DNA of 42,760 nt, taken from assembly GCA_964432155.1 (NCBI GenBank), contig CAYSMF010000017.1, forward strand, positions 1 through 42,760, read 5' to 3'. Positions 1 through 9,269 of the stretch are shown here, one piece after another. Source of the DNA: UBA10438 sp964432155 (GTDB lineage Bacteria; Bacteroidota; Ignavibacteria; Kapaibacteriales; Kapaibacteriaceae). Numbering within the stretch: position 1 is the first letter of the stretch; each line of letters opens with the position of its first letter. Position numbers and translations under genes: made by a program. The notes under the pieces are model-generated. The model worked only from the letters and a program-made list of their open reading frames with translations, searched no databases and was not told the origin of the DNA.

Positions 1-2
1 TT

Positions 3-3000
3 ACCGCATTCAATGAAGATGACTTTCAGCTCGGTTGGAATTGGGTGGCACCATTCAACAAGGTGGGCCAACGGCTGCGTGCCCGTCGAATGCATGTTGG
101 GGACTACTTCCTGTCCAATGGGAAAAACACCGTGCCAAGTGCCGACGACATGCAGGCTTCGTTCACTGAGACGTACGTACCATCCATGCGCCTCATCTCC
201 GTTGTGCGCGGTATGAGCGATGTAACGATTGGGGACGAACTGAAAACCAATCCTTCCCAGTCTCCAGCCGTCGAGTACAGCCCGTGGATGACGTATAGCA
301 CATCTATCAATGACGTCGTACTTGATTCGACAGATCATGACGGTTGCGTATTTGGATTCCGGACCAAGGTGGGTGGCACCCGCACCGGCAATGGCAGCGC
401 CCCCCTGGCTCAGACGCCGCGGCCCTACGGCTGGCAATGGAACGCCAGCGCAAGCAAGACGAATCCCGCTGCTGACGAGCTCATCCTTGATGGCCCATCG
501 ACGGATGACGTCATGCAGCTCTGGTGGCCATATAAAGACGAGGGGAACCGCGATCTCAATACCCTAACTCTACGCGTTGCCGTCACACTGCGCCGCACGG
601 CAGCTGATCAATGCCAAAGTTGTGGTGACGACGTGATCCTCGCAATTCGTTTGCCTTATGCTCTTGGTGCAAACACAATACCAGCTCTTCCGGCCACACG
701 CAACTATATCGAGTTCAATCGGTTCCCGGCAAATGTTCCACCGCCGATGAATGGCGCCGGCAACTACTCAGGTAGCAATGGCACAGACATCAGTGTGCCG
801 AGTGGACGACTCTCGACACTAGGATCAGATATCAACATTAACCTTCACCCTACGGTCTTCGAGGTTCGCCGCAACATGCTGCCTGCGTTGGGTGACACCC
901 TCGGCGAGGAGGTCACGATTTTTGCAGAGTTCCTGTGTGACCGCAGATTGTTCACTAATCCCTTGTCGCGCAACAACTATTCTATTCGTGTGAATGGCAA
1001 ATCAGCCGGCACTAACGACATCAGCCACCTTGGTATCGAGGTGTATCATAACAACGACTCAGTCCGCGGACTTGGCGTGGACATTCGTTCGATCCGCATC
1101 GAAACGCCACATGCGACGAATGTTCTCTTTGGCGAGTTCGACAGCCTGATCCAGACATCAGTGAATACCTATGTCAACCGGGTAGACACTCTTCTGAACG
1201 TACCAAGAAACGCATACAAAACGCCTGTCCAGAGTGTTAATGACCGCGCTCGCATATGGCGTTTCTATGGCCGCGACGAGGCCGAGATGATGCATTGGTT
1301 GACCTTCAGGCGTATCAACATCATGCTCGGCGGCACCCTGATGACAGAGGTTGGAACCGGCAACATCGACAAACAAAACCACTGCATGGGTCAGACCACG
1401 TTCTGGCAGGGTGCCGGCTTCAATGCTAGTTCAAGAATCGCTTCGTATCAGTACAAACGAGGCTTTGACATTCCCGGAGGAGCGCCGGTTTCGACTATCG
1501 CAATCGAGCGCCACGCCGGACTCAAGTTTGGCATGGATAACATGTGGATCCCAGTCGGAAATACTAACGACAGCATTCTCGACGACCCTGACACGTTTCT
1601 CGAGTGGCGCGACAAAGCCAATGGGCCACAAGCACTGCCCATTGGGCCTAGTGAACCCATCACGTCCTACCTCGAAGATCACCTCAACCAAACTGGCGGC
1701 ATCTTGGCAACCCTCGAGGCTGTCATGCGCAAGAACTACGCCCAAGAGCGCAACATGCTCTGGGGTATCGACCCAACCCATCCGAGCAGATATGTTCCTT
1801 GGATCGCAAACACATGGCCCCAGAGCTACCTTCAGGTCCTGGCAGGAAGTGCATACGACAGCATTGGTGAATATCACGTGGCAACGTTTCAGAACAACAG
1901 GACTCTGAGCCACACCGAAATGCGCCTAGCGTTCTGGATGCCCACCGTGCTCGGCAGCAAGGGACTGATGGTGTACAAGGGACAAACAGGCACTGAGGAT
2001 GGCAATCCCCTGCCCGCCGACCCACGCACCACACCTCGCTACTATCAGAATAGTAACGAGCCGCACTACCGGAATTTTGAGACTGGTATGGTTGTGGCAG
2101 ATTATTCAAAGTTCAACACGGCTAGTGGCGGACTTACGCAGGACGAGATTATAGCAAGCTCGCACGTTGATATAGGCGATGATTGGATGTATCAGAGCCA
2201 TCCATCAAATGCGCCGGCTTACTTCGTTGACGATACGAGCAACACACTCACAGGCTTCCAAGAACTTGTGCAAACTCTCAACGACGGCGTGCTGCCACCG
2301 CAAGCAGAGCAGAGACTCTATGTCGGTATGCGCTCGATGAGGCAGACATACACTGAATATGCCGACAGAATCGAAGCTATCCGAACGCAAATCGGGCGCA
2401 CCACGAGCCAGGCTGCGACTGTGCATCCGCTGACCAATCTTCGACTGCGCGGATGGTTCGGCAAAGGGTTTAGCACAATCGAGGAAGTACACCCTGACGC
2501 TCCGCAGTGTCTCGCCAGCGTGTTCGGCGTGCAGAATCACGCACTACCACGATTGAAAACTCGCCACCCTTGGAGAAGGCGAGACCGGTTCGACCCGGTG
2601 ACTGCGCCCGGTCATGTTGACTACGAACCCTATGACTCGTCGTTTGTGGATCTGACGCTACACGCATTGGCAGGCGACCAAGACATGAACAGCCGATTCG
2701 TGATCGGTGTGTTGAATCGGCGCACCGACCCGCGTATGCAAGCGCCGAATGCGACCTTCAATACCTCGTCATCGTCTGTGTGGTCGTTTACCATGTATCA
2801 AGACTGGATCAACCGAATGGCAACCAATTCGGGAGACCGCTTTGGTCAGCGCGGCGCTCGGGAGATAACTATTCCATTCACATACTCGCATCCAGACAAC
2901 CGCTATCGCCTACTTCGAATCCGAGAGCTAGGCGGAGGGATTGACACCGTGATTGGGCAGGACCGAGAACTAGCTATCACGATGCTGCCGGGGGAAGGTA

Positions 3001-5663
3001 AGATGCTTCAGGTGGACATCCTTCCTGCTGATGACATTGCCCGTATCGGCGCGCAAGACCCTACTCGGGGATTCCTCGACCACAATACTCAACGCAAGAT
3101 TGTCCACTTCCCTCAGATAACCGGCTGGGTCACCCACACCGAGCCTGCTCCGGCACACCATAGCGATACGAGTGGCACATGTACCCCTCGCGTCTATGGC
3201 CGCACAATCAACGGCACAACGATGCGATACCACATGGTGTATCATCGCAGAGGCAATCCCGACCTGCCGTTTGGGCCCGGTAACCCACTCGATGTTTTCT
3301 ACCAGCGCAGCACGGCCATGCCTCTTCGATCATCAACGGATAGCACTGCTGTTGACATGGGATCGGTGATCTGGGAACACCCAATCAAACTCAACAACCA
3401 GATTGTTGAATCGGTCAATGGAAGCGACACGGTGGTCGTCGACTCACTGATGCGTCCTTCATGTGGGTACCCGAGTATCGTTGTGCGATACGACCCGTAT
3501 AGCATCCCGGCACGCTCAAGGGTATATGTTGTGTATGCGTGTGAGGTAGACAACCCATCGCTGCCAAACATTGCCATTTTCGAAGCGCAACTTGATGCTG
3601 ATCCTCCCACAGCAGAGCAACGCGCGGCATATCACGGACCACAGGGCCGCTCGTTCAACATTGGTACGGCGCGATCAAGTCCGCAATGTGCCCCAGAAGA
3701 ACGACTGCGCTATTGGGGTACGCCGGTTATTAACGCATCGTTGCTCGGCAACTACTATGCATGGAGTAGCTACGACGCTGGCATTGTCTACGGGTTTAAG
3801 CCCCCTGCTGCTCGTGCGTTTGCCGGTCAACTTGCAGGACTCAAGGTCGCACAAGGCCCGGGCTTTAAGGCGCAGTATCCCACGCTGAATTCATACTCGC
3901 GCCTGCACATCGGAGAAGATGAATGTGCACTAGCCTGGCAGGAAGGCAGTGACAGTCGTGGATGCGCACATGGCGACAAGATTTACTACACGCAACTGCG
4001 ACACGATGTCAATCAGGCGGTCGCTGGTCTTCACACCTGGGGCAACCTGGTGACCACTCCGCAAAACCTGCCCACGTTCATCAACAACACCGTGGCACTC
4101 GTTTCCATGCCGCAATCCGGAATGAATGTTAAGCCCTCACTCTTCCGATCGCTTACTGACTTCGACCAGGCCTTGTATCAGACGAACAATACACGGCCGG
4201 CAATCATCGGACTGTCGCGGCATAAAGCCGATCGTCTGTTCTGGACTAATCAGGTCGAGCAGCCGTTTCAGGAAGCATCACGCATAGCGCGTAGACCGAT
4301 CGATGTCGTCGAGCTATCGCATTGCACACTCTCAGACGTCGCTGACTTCTGGGCCGGGCCCATAGGATACATTGTCGGTGCCACCGACCTCAATAATGTC
4401 GAGATCTCCGCTGGCGAAGGTAAGTCCACGCTCTTTGCTGCTGGGGCAGGCCAAGCAGCCTCATGGCTCTATGACGACACAACCTATGTAATCAACTTCA
4501 ACAAGTATTACACCGCTTACCAGGCACTATTGCCGCCAGCCGAAACTCCTCAGATCTGGCACGTCGCCTTCGGCTGGAGACTCATGGGAAGTGGCCAAGC
4601 CCTTGCATCGATCGATGGAAGTCAGCCTGCTGCTCCAGCACCGCTCATTGCTCATGCGAGCACCCTGGCATATGTCCACCGTAACTCTGTCGATGGACGG
4701 TTCCCGCACTCATCAACATCATACTCTCAATCGCTGGCTTCTGGTGCAACGACCTTTGGTTTGACGTCGGGCCGGCGCATCTTCGAGACGCAGCATTTGT
4801 ATGATGTTCGCTGGAACTACGCTCCCACTATTTGGCGCAGTGCCGAGGCATTTTTCAAGCACGACGTCGACGACAATGATTCCGCGCGTAACTCAAGTAG
4901 ATTCTTCGTCGGCTTCCGCAGTGAAGACTTCGATGCAATGCTTACAGACGTGTCGACCAACGGTCAGCCAATGTTCTCGCTCCAGGATCCGCTTGCGGGC
5001 GCGGCAGCAGGGCAACCTGGACAACGACGCATCCTTGTTTCTGATTGGCAGGATGTTCCGACGGCCTTTACGCTGTCGGTTTCGTCGATCAATAGTGGCG
5101 ATGCGTATGACAACGCCCTTGTCTATATCGAGCGACAGAGCGACGGCGCTCACCTGCCGTTGCCTGTCTTCGAAAACGACAACGGTCAGCGCAAACCAGC
5201 GAAAAAGTCAAAGGACTATTCCTGGCTCACAATTGCCGATGAAAACGAGCGATTTCGGCTTGTCGTGGAATGCCCCAACAATGCCGCCGACGTAGCTATC
5301 GATGTCGAACTTGATCCCGAGATCATACCGATGCCAAAGACATCGAGATCCGACGTCATCATGCTTGATCTCACGAAGATGAGAACAATCAGTGCTGAAC
5401 AGCATGCAATGGGCGCACGTTCACTCATCGTGCATCCCAATCCAGCAACAGACGCGGTCACCGTTGTTGTACTTGACGAAGAAATCACAACAGTTCCTAC
5501 GATCGAGATTACGACCATCGACGGCCGAGTGATCATGCGTCAGGAAATGCACAGCGCAGCAACTAGATCAATCGATCTCAGCGTCAGGGATCTTCCAGCT
5601 GGCGTCTACTCAGTGGGCATCGCTGGCTCGACGTCACGAAAGCTCATCATCATTCGTAGGTAA
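3..5663 (+). CDS. Giant secreted protein with C-terminal T9SS sorting domain (5' end missing)
   Basis: The frame is open from the left edge, so the true start lies outside; 1886 residues are visible. A GTG at 45 is only an internal codon, because the codons before it continue the same protein-like sequence. The last ~80 residues form a type A T9SS C-terminal sorting domain: VHPNPATDAV opens it, followed by an IEITTIDGRV strand, a DLPAGVYSVGI strand and a basic end (KLIIIRR). Such proteins cross the outer membrane through the type IX system and are usually cleaved and anchored or released. The body is rich in Asn, Thr, Asp and aromatic residues, as in extracellular beta-rich proteins, but I recognise no enzymatic domain. 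A terminator follows 20 nt after the stop. The secretion route is well supported; the function is unknown. Confidence 0.85.
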   Translation, partial: TAFNEDDFQLGWNWVAPFNKVGQRLRARRMHVGDYFLSNGKNTVPSADDMQASFTETYVPSMRLISVVRGMSDVTIGDELKTNPSQSPAVEYSPWMTYSTSINDVVLDSTDHDGCVFGFRTKVGGTRTGNGSAPLAQTPRPYGWQWNASASKTNPAADELILDGPSTDDVMQLWWPYKDEGNRDLNTLTLRVAVTLRRTAADQCQSCGDDVILAIRLPYALGANTIPALPATRNYIEFNRFPANVPPPMNGAGNYSGSNGTDISVPSGRLSTLGSDININLHPTVFEVRRNMLPALGDTLGEEVTIFAEFLCDRRLFTNPLSRNNYSIRVNGKSAGTNDISHLGIEVYHNNDSVRGLGVDIRSIRIETPHATNVLFGEFDSLIQTSVNTYVNRVDTLLNVPRNAYKTPVQSVNDRARIWRFYGRDEAEMMHWLTFRRINIMLGGTLMTEVGTGNIDKQNHCMGQTTFWQGAGFNASSRIASYQYKRGFDIPGGAPVSTIAIERHAGLKFGMDNMWIPVGNTNDSILDDPDTFLEWRDKANGPQALPIGPSEPITSYLEDHLNQTGGILATLEAVMRKNYAQERNMLWGIDPTHPSRYVPWIANTWPQSYLQVLAGSAYDSIGEYHVATFQNNRTLSHTEMRLAFWMPTVLGSKGLMVYKGQTGTEDGNPLPADPRTTPRYYQNSNEPHYRNFETGMVVADYSKFNTASGGLTQDEIIASSHVDIGDDWMYQSHPSNAPAYFVDDTSNTLTGFQELVQTLNDGVLPPQAEQRLYVGMRSMRQTYTEYADRIEAIRTQIGRTTSQAATVHPLTNLRLRGWFGKGFSTIEEVHPDAPQCLASVFGVQNHALPRLKTRHPWRRRDRFDPVTAPGHVDYEPYDSSFVDLTLHALAGDQDMNSRFVIGVLNRRTDPRMQAPNATFNTSSSSVWSFTMYQDWINRMATNSGDRFGQRGAREITIPFTYSHPDNRYRLLRIRELGGGIDTVIGQDRELAITMLPGEGKMLQVDILPADDIARIGAQDPTRGFLDHNTQRKIVHFPQITGWVTHTEPAPAHHSDTSGTCTPRVYGRTINGTTMRYHMVYHRRGNPDLPFGPGNPLDVFYQRSTAMPLRSSTDSTAVDMGSVIWEHPIKLNNQIVESVNGSDTVVVDSLMRPSCGYPSIVVRYDPYSIPARSRVYVVYACEVDNPSLPNIAIFEAQLDADPPTAEQRAAYHGPQGRSFNIGTARSSPQCAPEERLRYWGTPVINASLLGNYYAWSSYDAGIVYGFKPPAARAFAGQLAGLKVAQGPGFKAQYPTLNSYSRLHIGEDECALAWQEGSDSRGCAHGDKIYYTQLRHDVNQAVAGLHTWGNLVTTPQNLPTFINNTVALVSMPQSGMNVKPSLFRSLTDFDQALYQTNNTRPAIIGLSRHKADRLFWTNQVEQPFQEASRIARRPIDVVELSHCTLSDVADFWAGPIGYIVGATDLNNVEISAGEGKSTLFAAGAGQAASWLYDDTTYVINFNKYYTAYQALLPPAETPQIWHVAFGWRLMGSGQALASIDGSQPAAPAPLIAHASTLAYVHRNSVDGRFPHSSTSYSQSLASGATTFGLTSGRRIFETQHLYDVRWNYAPTIWRSAEAFFKHDVDDNDSARNSSRFFVGFRSEDFDAMLTDVSTNGQPMFSLQDPLAGAAAGQPGQRRILVSDWQDVPTAFTLSVSSINSGDAYDNALVYIERQSDGAHLPLPVFENDNGQRKPAKKSKDYSWLTIADENERFRLVVECPNNAADVAIDVELDPEIIPMPKTSRSDVIMLDLTKMRTISAEQHAMGARSLIVHPNPATDAVTVVVLDEEITTVPTIEITTIDGRVIMRQEMHSAATRSIDLSVRDLPAGVYSVGIAGSTSRKLIIIRR

Positions 5664-5683
5664 AGAGCAATGGGCATCATCAC

Positions 5684-5725
5684 GCGGCGGCATGGTTGTA
5701 CACCCGTGCCGCCGCTTGTTGTTTT
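5684..5725 (+). terminator. Rho-independent terminator after the giant T9SS gene
   Basis: A GC-rich stem (left arm 5684-5695 GCGGCGGCATGG, right arm 5704-5715, one G-U-type pair) with a short loop is followed by TTGTTGTTTT. It sits 20 nt downstream of the stop codon at 5663. The rest of the 264-nt gap up to 5927 holds nothing else I can support. Confidence 0.75.
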
Positions 5726-5927
5726 GCACTGGAGCCTACGTCATCAACGTTCCAATCACCACAGTTTCAACAGCCGCCGGAGAAACACTGGCGGCACAGG
5801 GCAACTGTCTCCGTCGGGGCGTTGCGATTTCAACGTAGTGTCTGTGTGCACATCCCCTACCCTGCCCTGCTCTCCCCAGAACATGTCATCAGCATGGTGC
5901 ATGCAGAAGCATGCAGTATTTCGGGAT

Positions 5928-7103
5928 TTAAAACCACGCCAGCGGCGTGCCCAGTGCAAGCAGGAACACCAACACGGCATAGAATGCGAGCTTGGCACGA
6001 CGCTTCGTTTGCTCACTTGCCGACGAACGTACAAATGCATCAATTGCCCACACAATGCCGAGAGTAGCACACACGATCAGCATCATCACACCTAGGCCTT
6101 GCTCGAGTGTGAGTGCGCGATACCGAGAGCGTGCAATACCATCCCACCATGGTGTGCCCCATAACATCACAATGTGAATCACATAGATGTACAATGCACG
6201 ACGTCCGAACATCATGTACCAATGATGGAGTGGACGTGTCCATTTCGCGAGATGATAACTCGCTCCGAAGACAAGGAGCACCACACCGACACGACTCATA
6301 AAGGTCGTCGTGCTTGCGGGTGATCCGAAGAAGTCTGTGTGGAAGCCAGATTTCCAGATTGCCATGTTGACGAAGTACTCGACAACAACAACAGCCGCAC
6401 CAAGTGCGGGAATGCCGTATGCCATCATCGTTGTGCGGCGTTCAGGGGTGCACGAGTACAGATAGGAACCTAACGCAACACCGATGAAGAGGTACGCCGC
6501 AAAGGGTGCTAATGGAAACAGGCTCCAGTTTGTGAAGCCGATGTACGGCGCAAGTGGCATTGGCATCCACCACGCATTGGCAAGGTCAGATGCCCACGGC
6601 GTGAAAACAAGAATGCTCAGCGCAACAAGACCAGCCATCTTGCCAAGATGCTGCACCGATGTGGTGCGTCGCAGTAACACCGTGAGAATCAGCATCGCTG
6701 CACCTGTGAGATGCAGGATGTTTACCGACAGAAACTGCGGCCATGCTTCGGCACTGATAAACGGTAAGTCGATCAGGCGATTCGCAGGGAAATGCATCAG
6801 GTAGCCAACGCCGATGATCGTCAGCGCCCAACGAATACGTCGCTGTAGAATGTCTTCGCGTACATTTCCATCCGCAGTGCGCTTGGCAGCGAATACGTGC
6901 ACAACGCCCGACACCATCAGAAATAGCGGCGCAGTTACTCCACGGAGTGCATGCCACCTGCTCCATGGAAAGACCGTGACGTCGATGTAGGTCTGTGAAA
7001 CAAGTGCATCGAGCACATGTCCCTGCATCATGAGCAGCATGGCGACGAACCTTGCGAGGTCCAGCGCAATAAGACGGTCACGAGATTGGTCGGTCGAACT
7101 CAT
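5928..7103 (-). CDS. DUF1624 / HGSNAT-type membrane acyltransferase-like protein
   Basis: A polytopic membrane protein of 391 residues with about ten hydrophobic segments. The N-terminus carries the family pattern R-L-I-A-L-D-L-A-R-F with a following QGH, then the segment APLFLMVSG. This resembles the heparan-alpha-glucosaminide N-acetyltransferase catalytic domain (DUF1624), whose members move acyl groups across the membrane onto sugars using a conserved His. The acceptor here is unknown; an envelope glycan is a guess. The start is uncertain: the frame stays open up to a GTG at 7181, with an ATG at 7130, but the ATG at 7103 places the conserved motif about 10 residues in. None has a clear ribosome binding site. 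It is divergent from the CrtI-like gene. Confidence 0.72.
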   Translation of the reverse strand: MSSTDQSRDRLIALDLARFVAMLLMMQGHVLDALVSQTYIDVTVFPWSRWHALRGVTAPLFLMVSGVVHVFAAKRTADGNVREDILQRRIRWALTIIGVGYLMHFPANRLIDLPFISAEAWPQFLSVNILHLTGAAMLILTVLLRRTTSVQHLGKMAGLVALSILVFTPWASDLANAWWMPMPLAPYIGFTNWSLFPLAPFAAYLFIGVALGSYLYSCTPERRTTMMAYGIPALGAAVVVVEYFVNMAIWKSGFHTDFFGSPASTTTFMSRVGVVLLVFGASYHLAKWTRPLHHWYMMFGRRALYIYVIHIVMLWGTPWWDGIARSRYRALTLEQGLGVMMLIVCATLGIVWAIDAFVRSSASEQTKRRAKLAFYAVLVFLLALGTPLAWF

Positions 7104-7194
7104 ACGTGGCAAAGTTCGTGAAACAACCATCACATCGGAACGCAACGACCAGGGCGTATGTTTGTATTCCCTCATTTGCACATTCGAGGTTCAC

Positions 7195-8691
7195 GTGAAA
7201 GTCGTTGTTGTTGGTAGCGGATTCGGTGGGTTGGTCGCAGCTATTCGTCTGCGCGCAAAAGGCTTCGATGTCGAAATCGTCGAAAAGCGCGACAAACCAG
7301 GTGGACGCGCGTACGTCTACGAGCAAGACGGCTTCGTCTTCGATGGTGGTCCAACCATCATTACAGCCCCCTGGCTGATCCACGAACTCTTCGAGCTGTG
7401 TGGTAAGAAGACCGATGACTACGTGAAAATCGTACCGATCGATCCGTTCTATAACGTGCGATTCCAAGACGGAACGGTGTTCCGCTATAATGGCAAGCGC
7501 GAGGAAGTGATTGAGCAGATTCGTTCGTTCAACCCGAGCGATGTGCGCGGATACGAGAAGTTCTATGCCAAGACAGCTGCGATCTTCCGCGCTGGATTCA
7601 ATCTGATCGATCAACCGTTCTCGCGGTTGGTGGACATGTTGAAGGTGCTCCCAGATTTGATTCGTCTGCGCTCTGATCGCAGTGTCGCTGCATTTGTCAA
7701 CTCGCACATTAAGGATCACCGACTCCGTCAGGTGTTCTCCTTCCACCCGTTGTTGGTGGGTGGCAATCCGTTTCAGACCACAAGCATCTATGCGCTGATC
7801 CACAAGCTTGAGCAGGAATGGGGCGTGTGGTTCGCGATGGGTGGCACTGGTGCGTTGGTGAAGGCGCTGGTCAAGCTGTTCACCGACATCGGTGGTACGA
7901 TTCGCCTCGACACCGAAGTGGCAGAGATTCGCGTTGCGCCAGGAGCTGATGGACGTCCAGTTACGAAGGGTATTCGTTGCGCGGATGGTACGCTGATCGA
8001 CGCAGACATTGTTGTGTGCAACGGCGATGTAGCTCAAGCCTACCGCACGCTGATTCCAGCACGGTATCGCAAGAAGAACACCGATGCGCACTACGAGAAG
8101 ATGCGCTACTCGATGTCGCTCGTGGTTATCTACTTCGGTACGAAGAAGAAGTACGAAGACATCGCGCACCACGAAATCCTGATGGGTCCACGCTACAAGG
8201 AACTCATCGAGGACATCTTCACGAAGAAGCATCTGTCGGAAGACTTCTCGCTCTATCTCCACCGTCCAACGGCAACTGATCCGTCGCTCGCACCAGAAGG
8301 CTGCGATTCGTGGTACGTGCTGTCGCCTGTTCCACACTTGGATTCAGGCACCGATTGGGCGACAGAAGGACCGAAGTATCGCGACCGCATCATGGAAGAG
8401 CTGGAACGTCGCTACATGCCGGACCTGCGCAAGAATATCGTGAGCGAGTACATGATCGACCCTGTGCACTTCCGCGACACGCTGAATTCATACAAGGGCA
8501 GCGCATTCTCGGTTGAGCCAATCCTCTTCCAAAGCGCATGGTGGCGTCCGCACAACAAGAGCGAAGATGTTGATGGACTCTACTTTGTTGGTGCTGGTAC
8601 GCACCCAGGTGCGGGACTACCAGGCGTGATGAGCAGCGGAACAATTGCAGCGCGCATGATTGCTGCTGACGTTGTCGAGCGCGCTCAGTAA
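7195..8691 (+). CDS. CrtI-family carotenoid (phytoene) desaturase-like oxidoreductase
   Basis: An FAD-dependent oxidoreductase of 498 residues, the usual size for CrtI/CrtD/CrtN enzymes, which desaturate phytoene or other carotenoids in the membrane. The dinucleotide-binding motif GSGFGGLVAA lies at residues 7-16, followed by the acidic end of strand 2 (EIVEKRDKPGGRA) and FDGGPTIIT. The C-terminal family signature GAGTHPGAGLPGVMSSG is intact. The GTG start at 7195 is chosen because the Rossmann fold begins immediately after it and GAGG lies 5 nt upstream; the longer frame from 7030 runs into the divergent neighbour. No phytoene synthase or cyclase lies nearby, so substrate and product cannot be assigned; CrtD- or CrtO-like roles are possible. 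Confidence 0.88.
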   Translation: MKVVVVGSGFGGLVAAIRLRAKGFDVEIVEKRDKPGGRAYVYEQDGFVFDGGPTIITAPWLIHELFELCGKKTDDYVKIVPIDPFYNVRFQDGTVFRYNGKREEVIEQIRSFNPSDVRGYEKFYAKTAAIFRAGFNLIDQPFSRLVDMLKVLPDLIRLRSDRSVAAFVNSHIKDHRLRQVFSFHPLLVGGNPFQTTSIYALIHKLEQEWGVWFAMGGTGALVKALVKLFTDIGGTIRLDTEVAEIRVAPGADGRPVTKGIRCADGTLIDADIVVCNGDVAQAYRTLIPARYRKKNTDAHYEKMRYSMSLVVIYFGTKKKYEDIAHHEILMGPRYKELIEDIFTKKHLSEDFSLYLHRPTATDPSLAPEGCDSWYVLSPVPHLDSGTDWATEGPKYRDRIMEELERRYMPDLRKNIVSEYMIDPVHFRDTLNSYKGSAFSVEPILFQSAWWRPHNKSEDVDGLYFVGAGTHPGAGLPGVMSSGTIAARMIAADVVERAQ

Positions 8692-9269
8692 CGAATCAGG
8701 TCGTAACGAAGCCGAACACCGGCGCCAAGCGCAACAATTCCACGTCCGCTCAGCAGATGCAGATTCGCTTCTGGTCCGAGGTAGAGTCGGTCGAGGATCT
8801 TCACGTCGTACCCAATCCACGTGCTCACGCCCAGTTCGCCTGCTGTGCTGCTTACGCGCTGTTCTCCATCGACGCGCCAAACTGATTCGAGCAGGTAGAT
8901 GCCAATGCCTGTTCCGACTTCGATGCCATAGGCTCGCATCGACAACACAAGCTGCAGCGGAATGGCGCGGAGCGAAGCATAGGCGTTCGTCGGCTGCACG
9001 GCAAGCTGACCGTCGAACTCCTCGGCACTAAACGTTGTGTAGCCTGTTTGCACACCAACACCGAGGTAGTGGTTCGGACGCCACACTGCGCGCCCCATGA
9101 GTGACGAACCTGTGAATCGATCGGTGGCACTCAACGATGTCGGTGCGACATCGTAGGATGTTGCCTGCACAAGCATCGAGCCCACGAGCTCAACACGATA
9201 GATCGAGTCGGGCACGGCAGCCTGCATTGAGCTCGCGGCGAGGACGAGGATGATAAGGATGCGCATCAT
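8685..9269 (-). CDS. Small exported beta-barrel-like protein (last gene of the envelope operon)
   Basis: 194 residues, not recognised as a named family. It begins with a signal peptide (MMRILIILVLAASSMQA). The mature part alternates polar and hydrophobic residues in strand-like stretches and ends in an aromatic residue (LRYDLIRY), typical of outer-membrane beta-barrels. The start overlaps the stop of the glycerophosphodiesterase gene as ATGA (9266-9269), so translation is probably coupled. The 3' end overlaps the convergent CrtI-like gene by 7 nt. The envelope location is inferred; the function is unknown. Confidence 0.7.
   Translation of the reverse strand: MMRILIILVLAASSMQAAVPDSIYRVELVGSMLVQATSYDVAPTSLSATDRFTGSSLMGRAVWRPNHYLGVGVQTGYTTFSAEEFDGQLAVQPTNAYASLRAIPLQLVLSMRAYGIEVGTGIGIYLLESVWRVDGEQRVSSTAGELGVSTWIGYDVKILDRLYLGPEANLHLLSGRGIVALGAGVRLRYDLIRY

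Noticed and set aside
5670..6095. Plus-strand frames in the gap after the giant T9SS gene
   Set aside because: They start in the terminator region and run antisense into the acyltransferase gene; composition is not protein-like.
7078..8337. Long minus-strand frame (419 codons) opposite the CrtI-like gene
   Set aside because: It is antisense to an intact desaturase with all family motifs, and its own translation is rich in Arg, His and Cys without any domain pattern.
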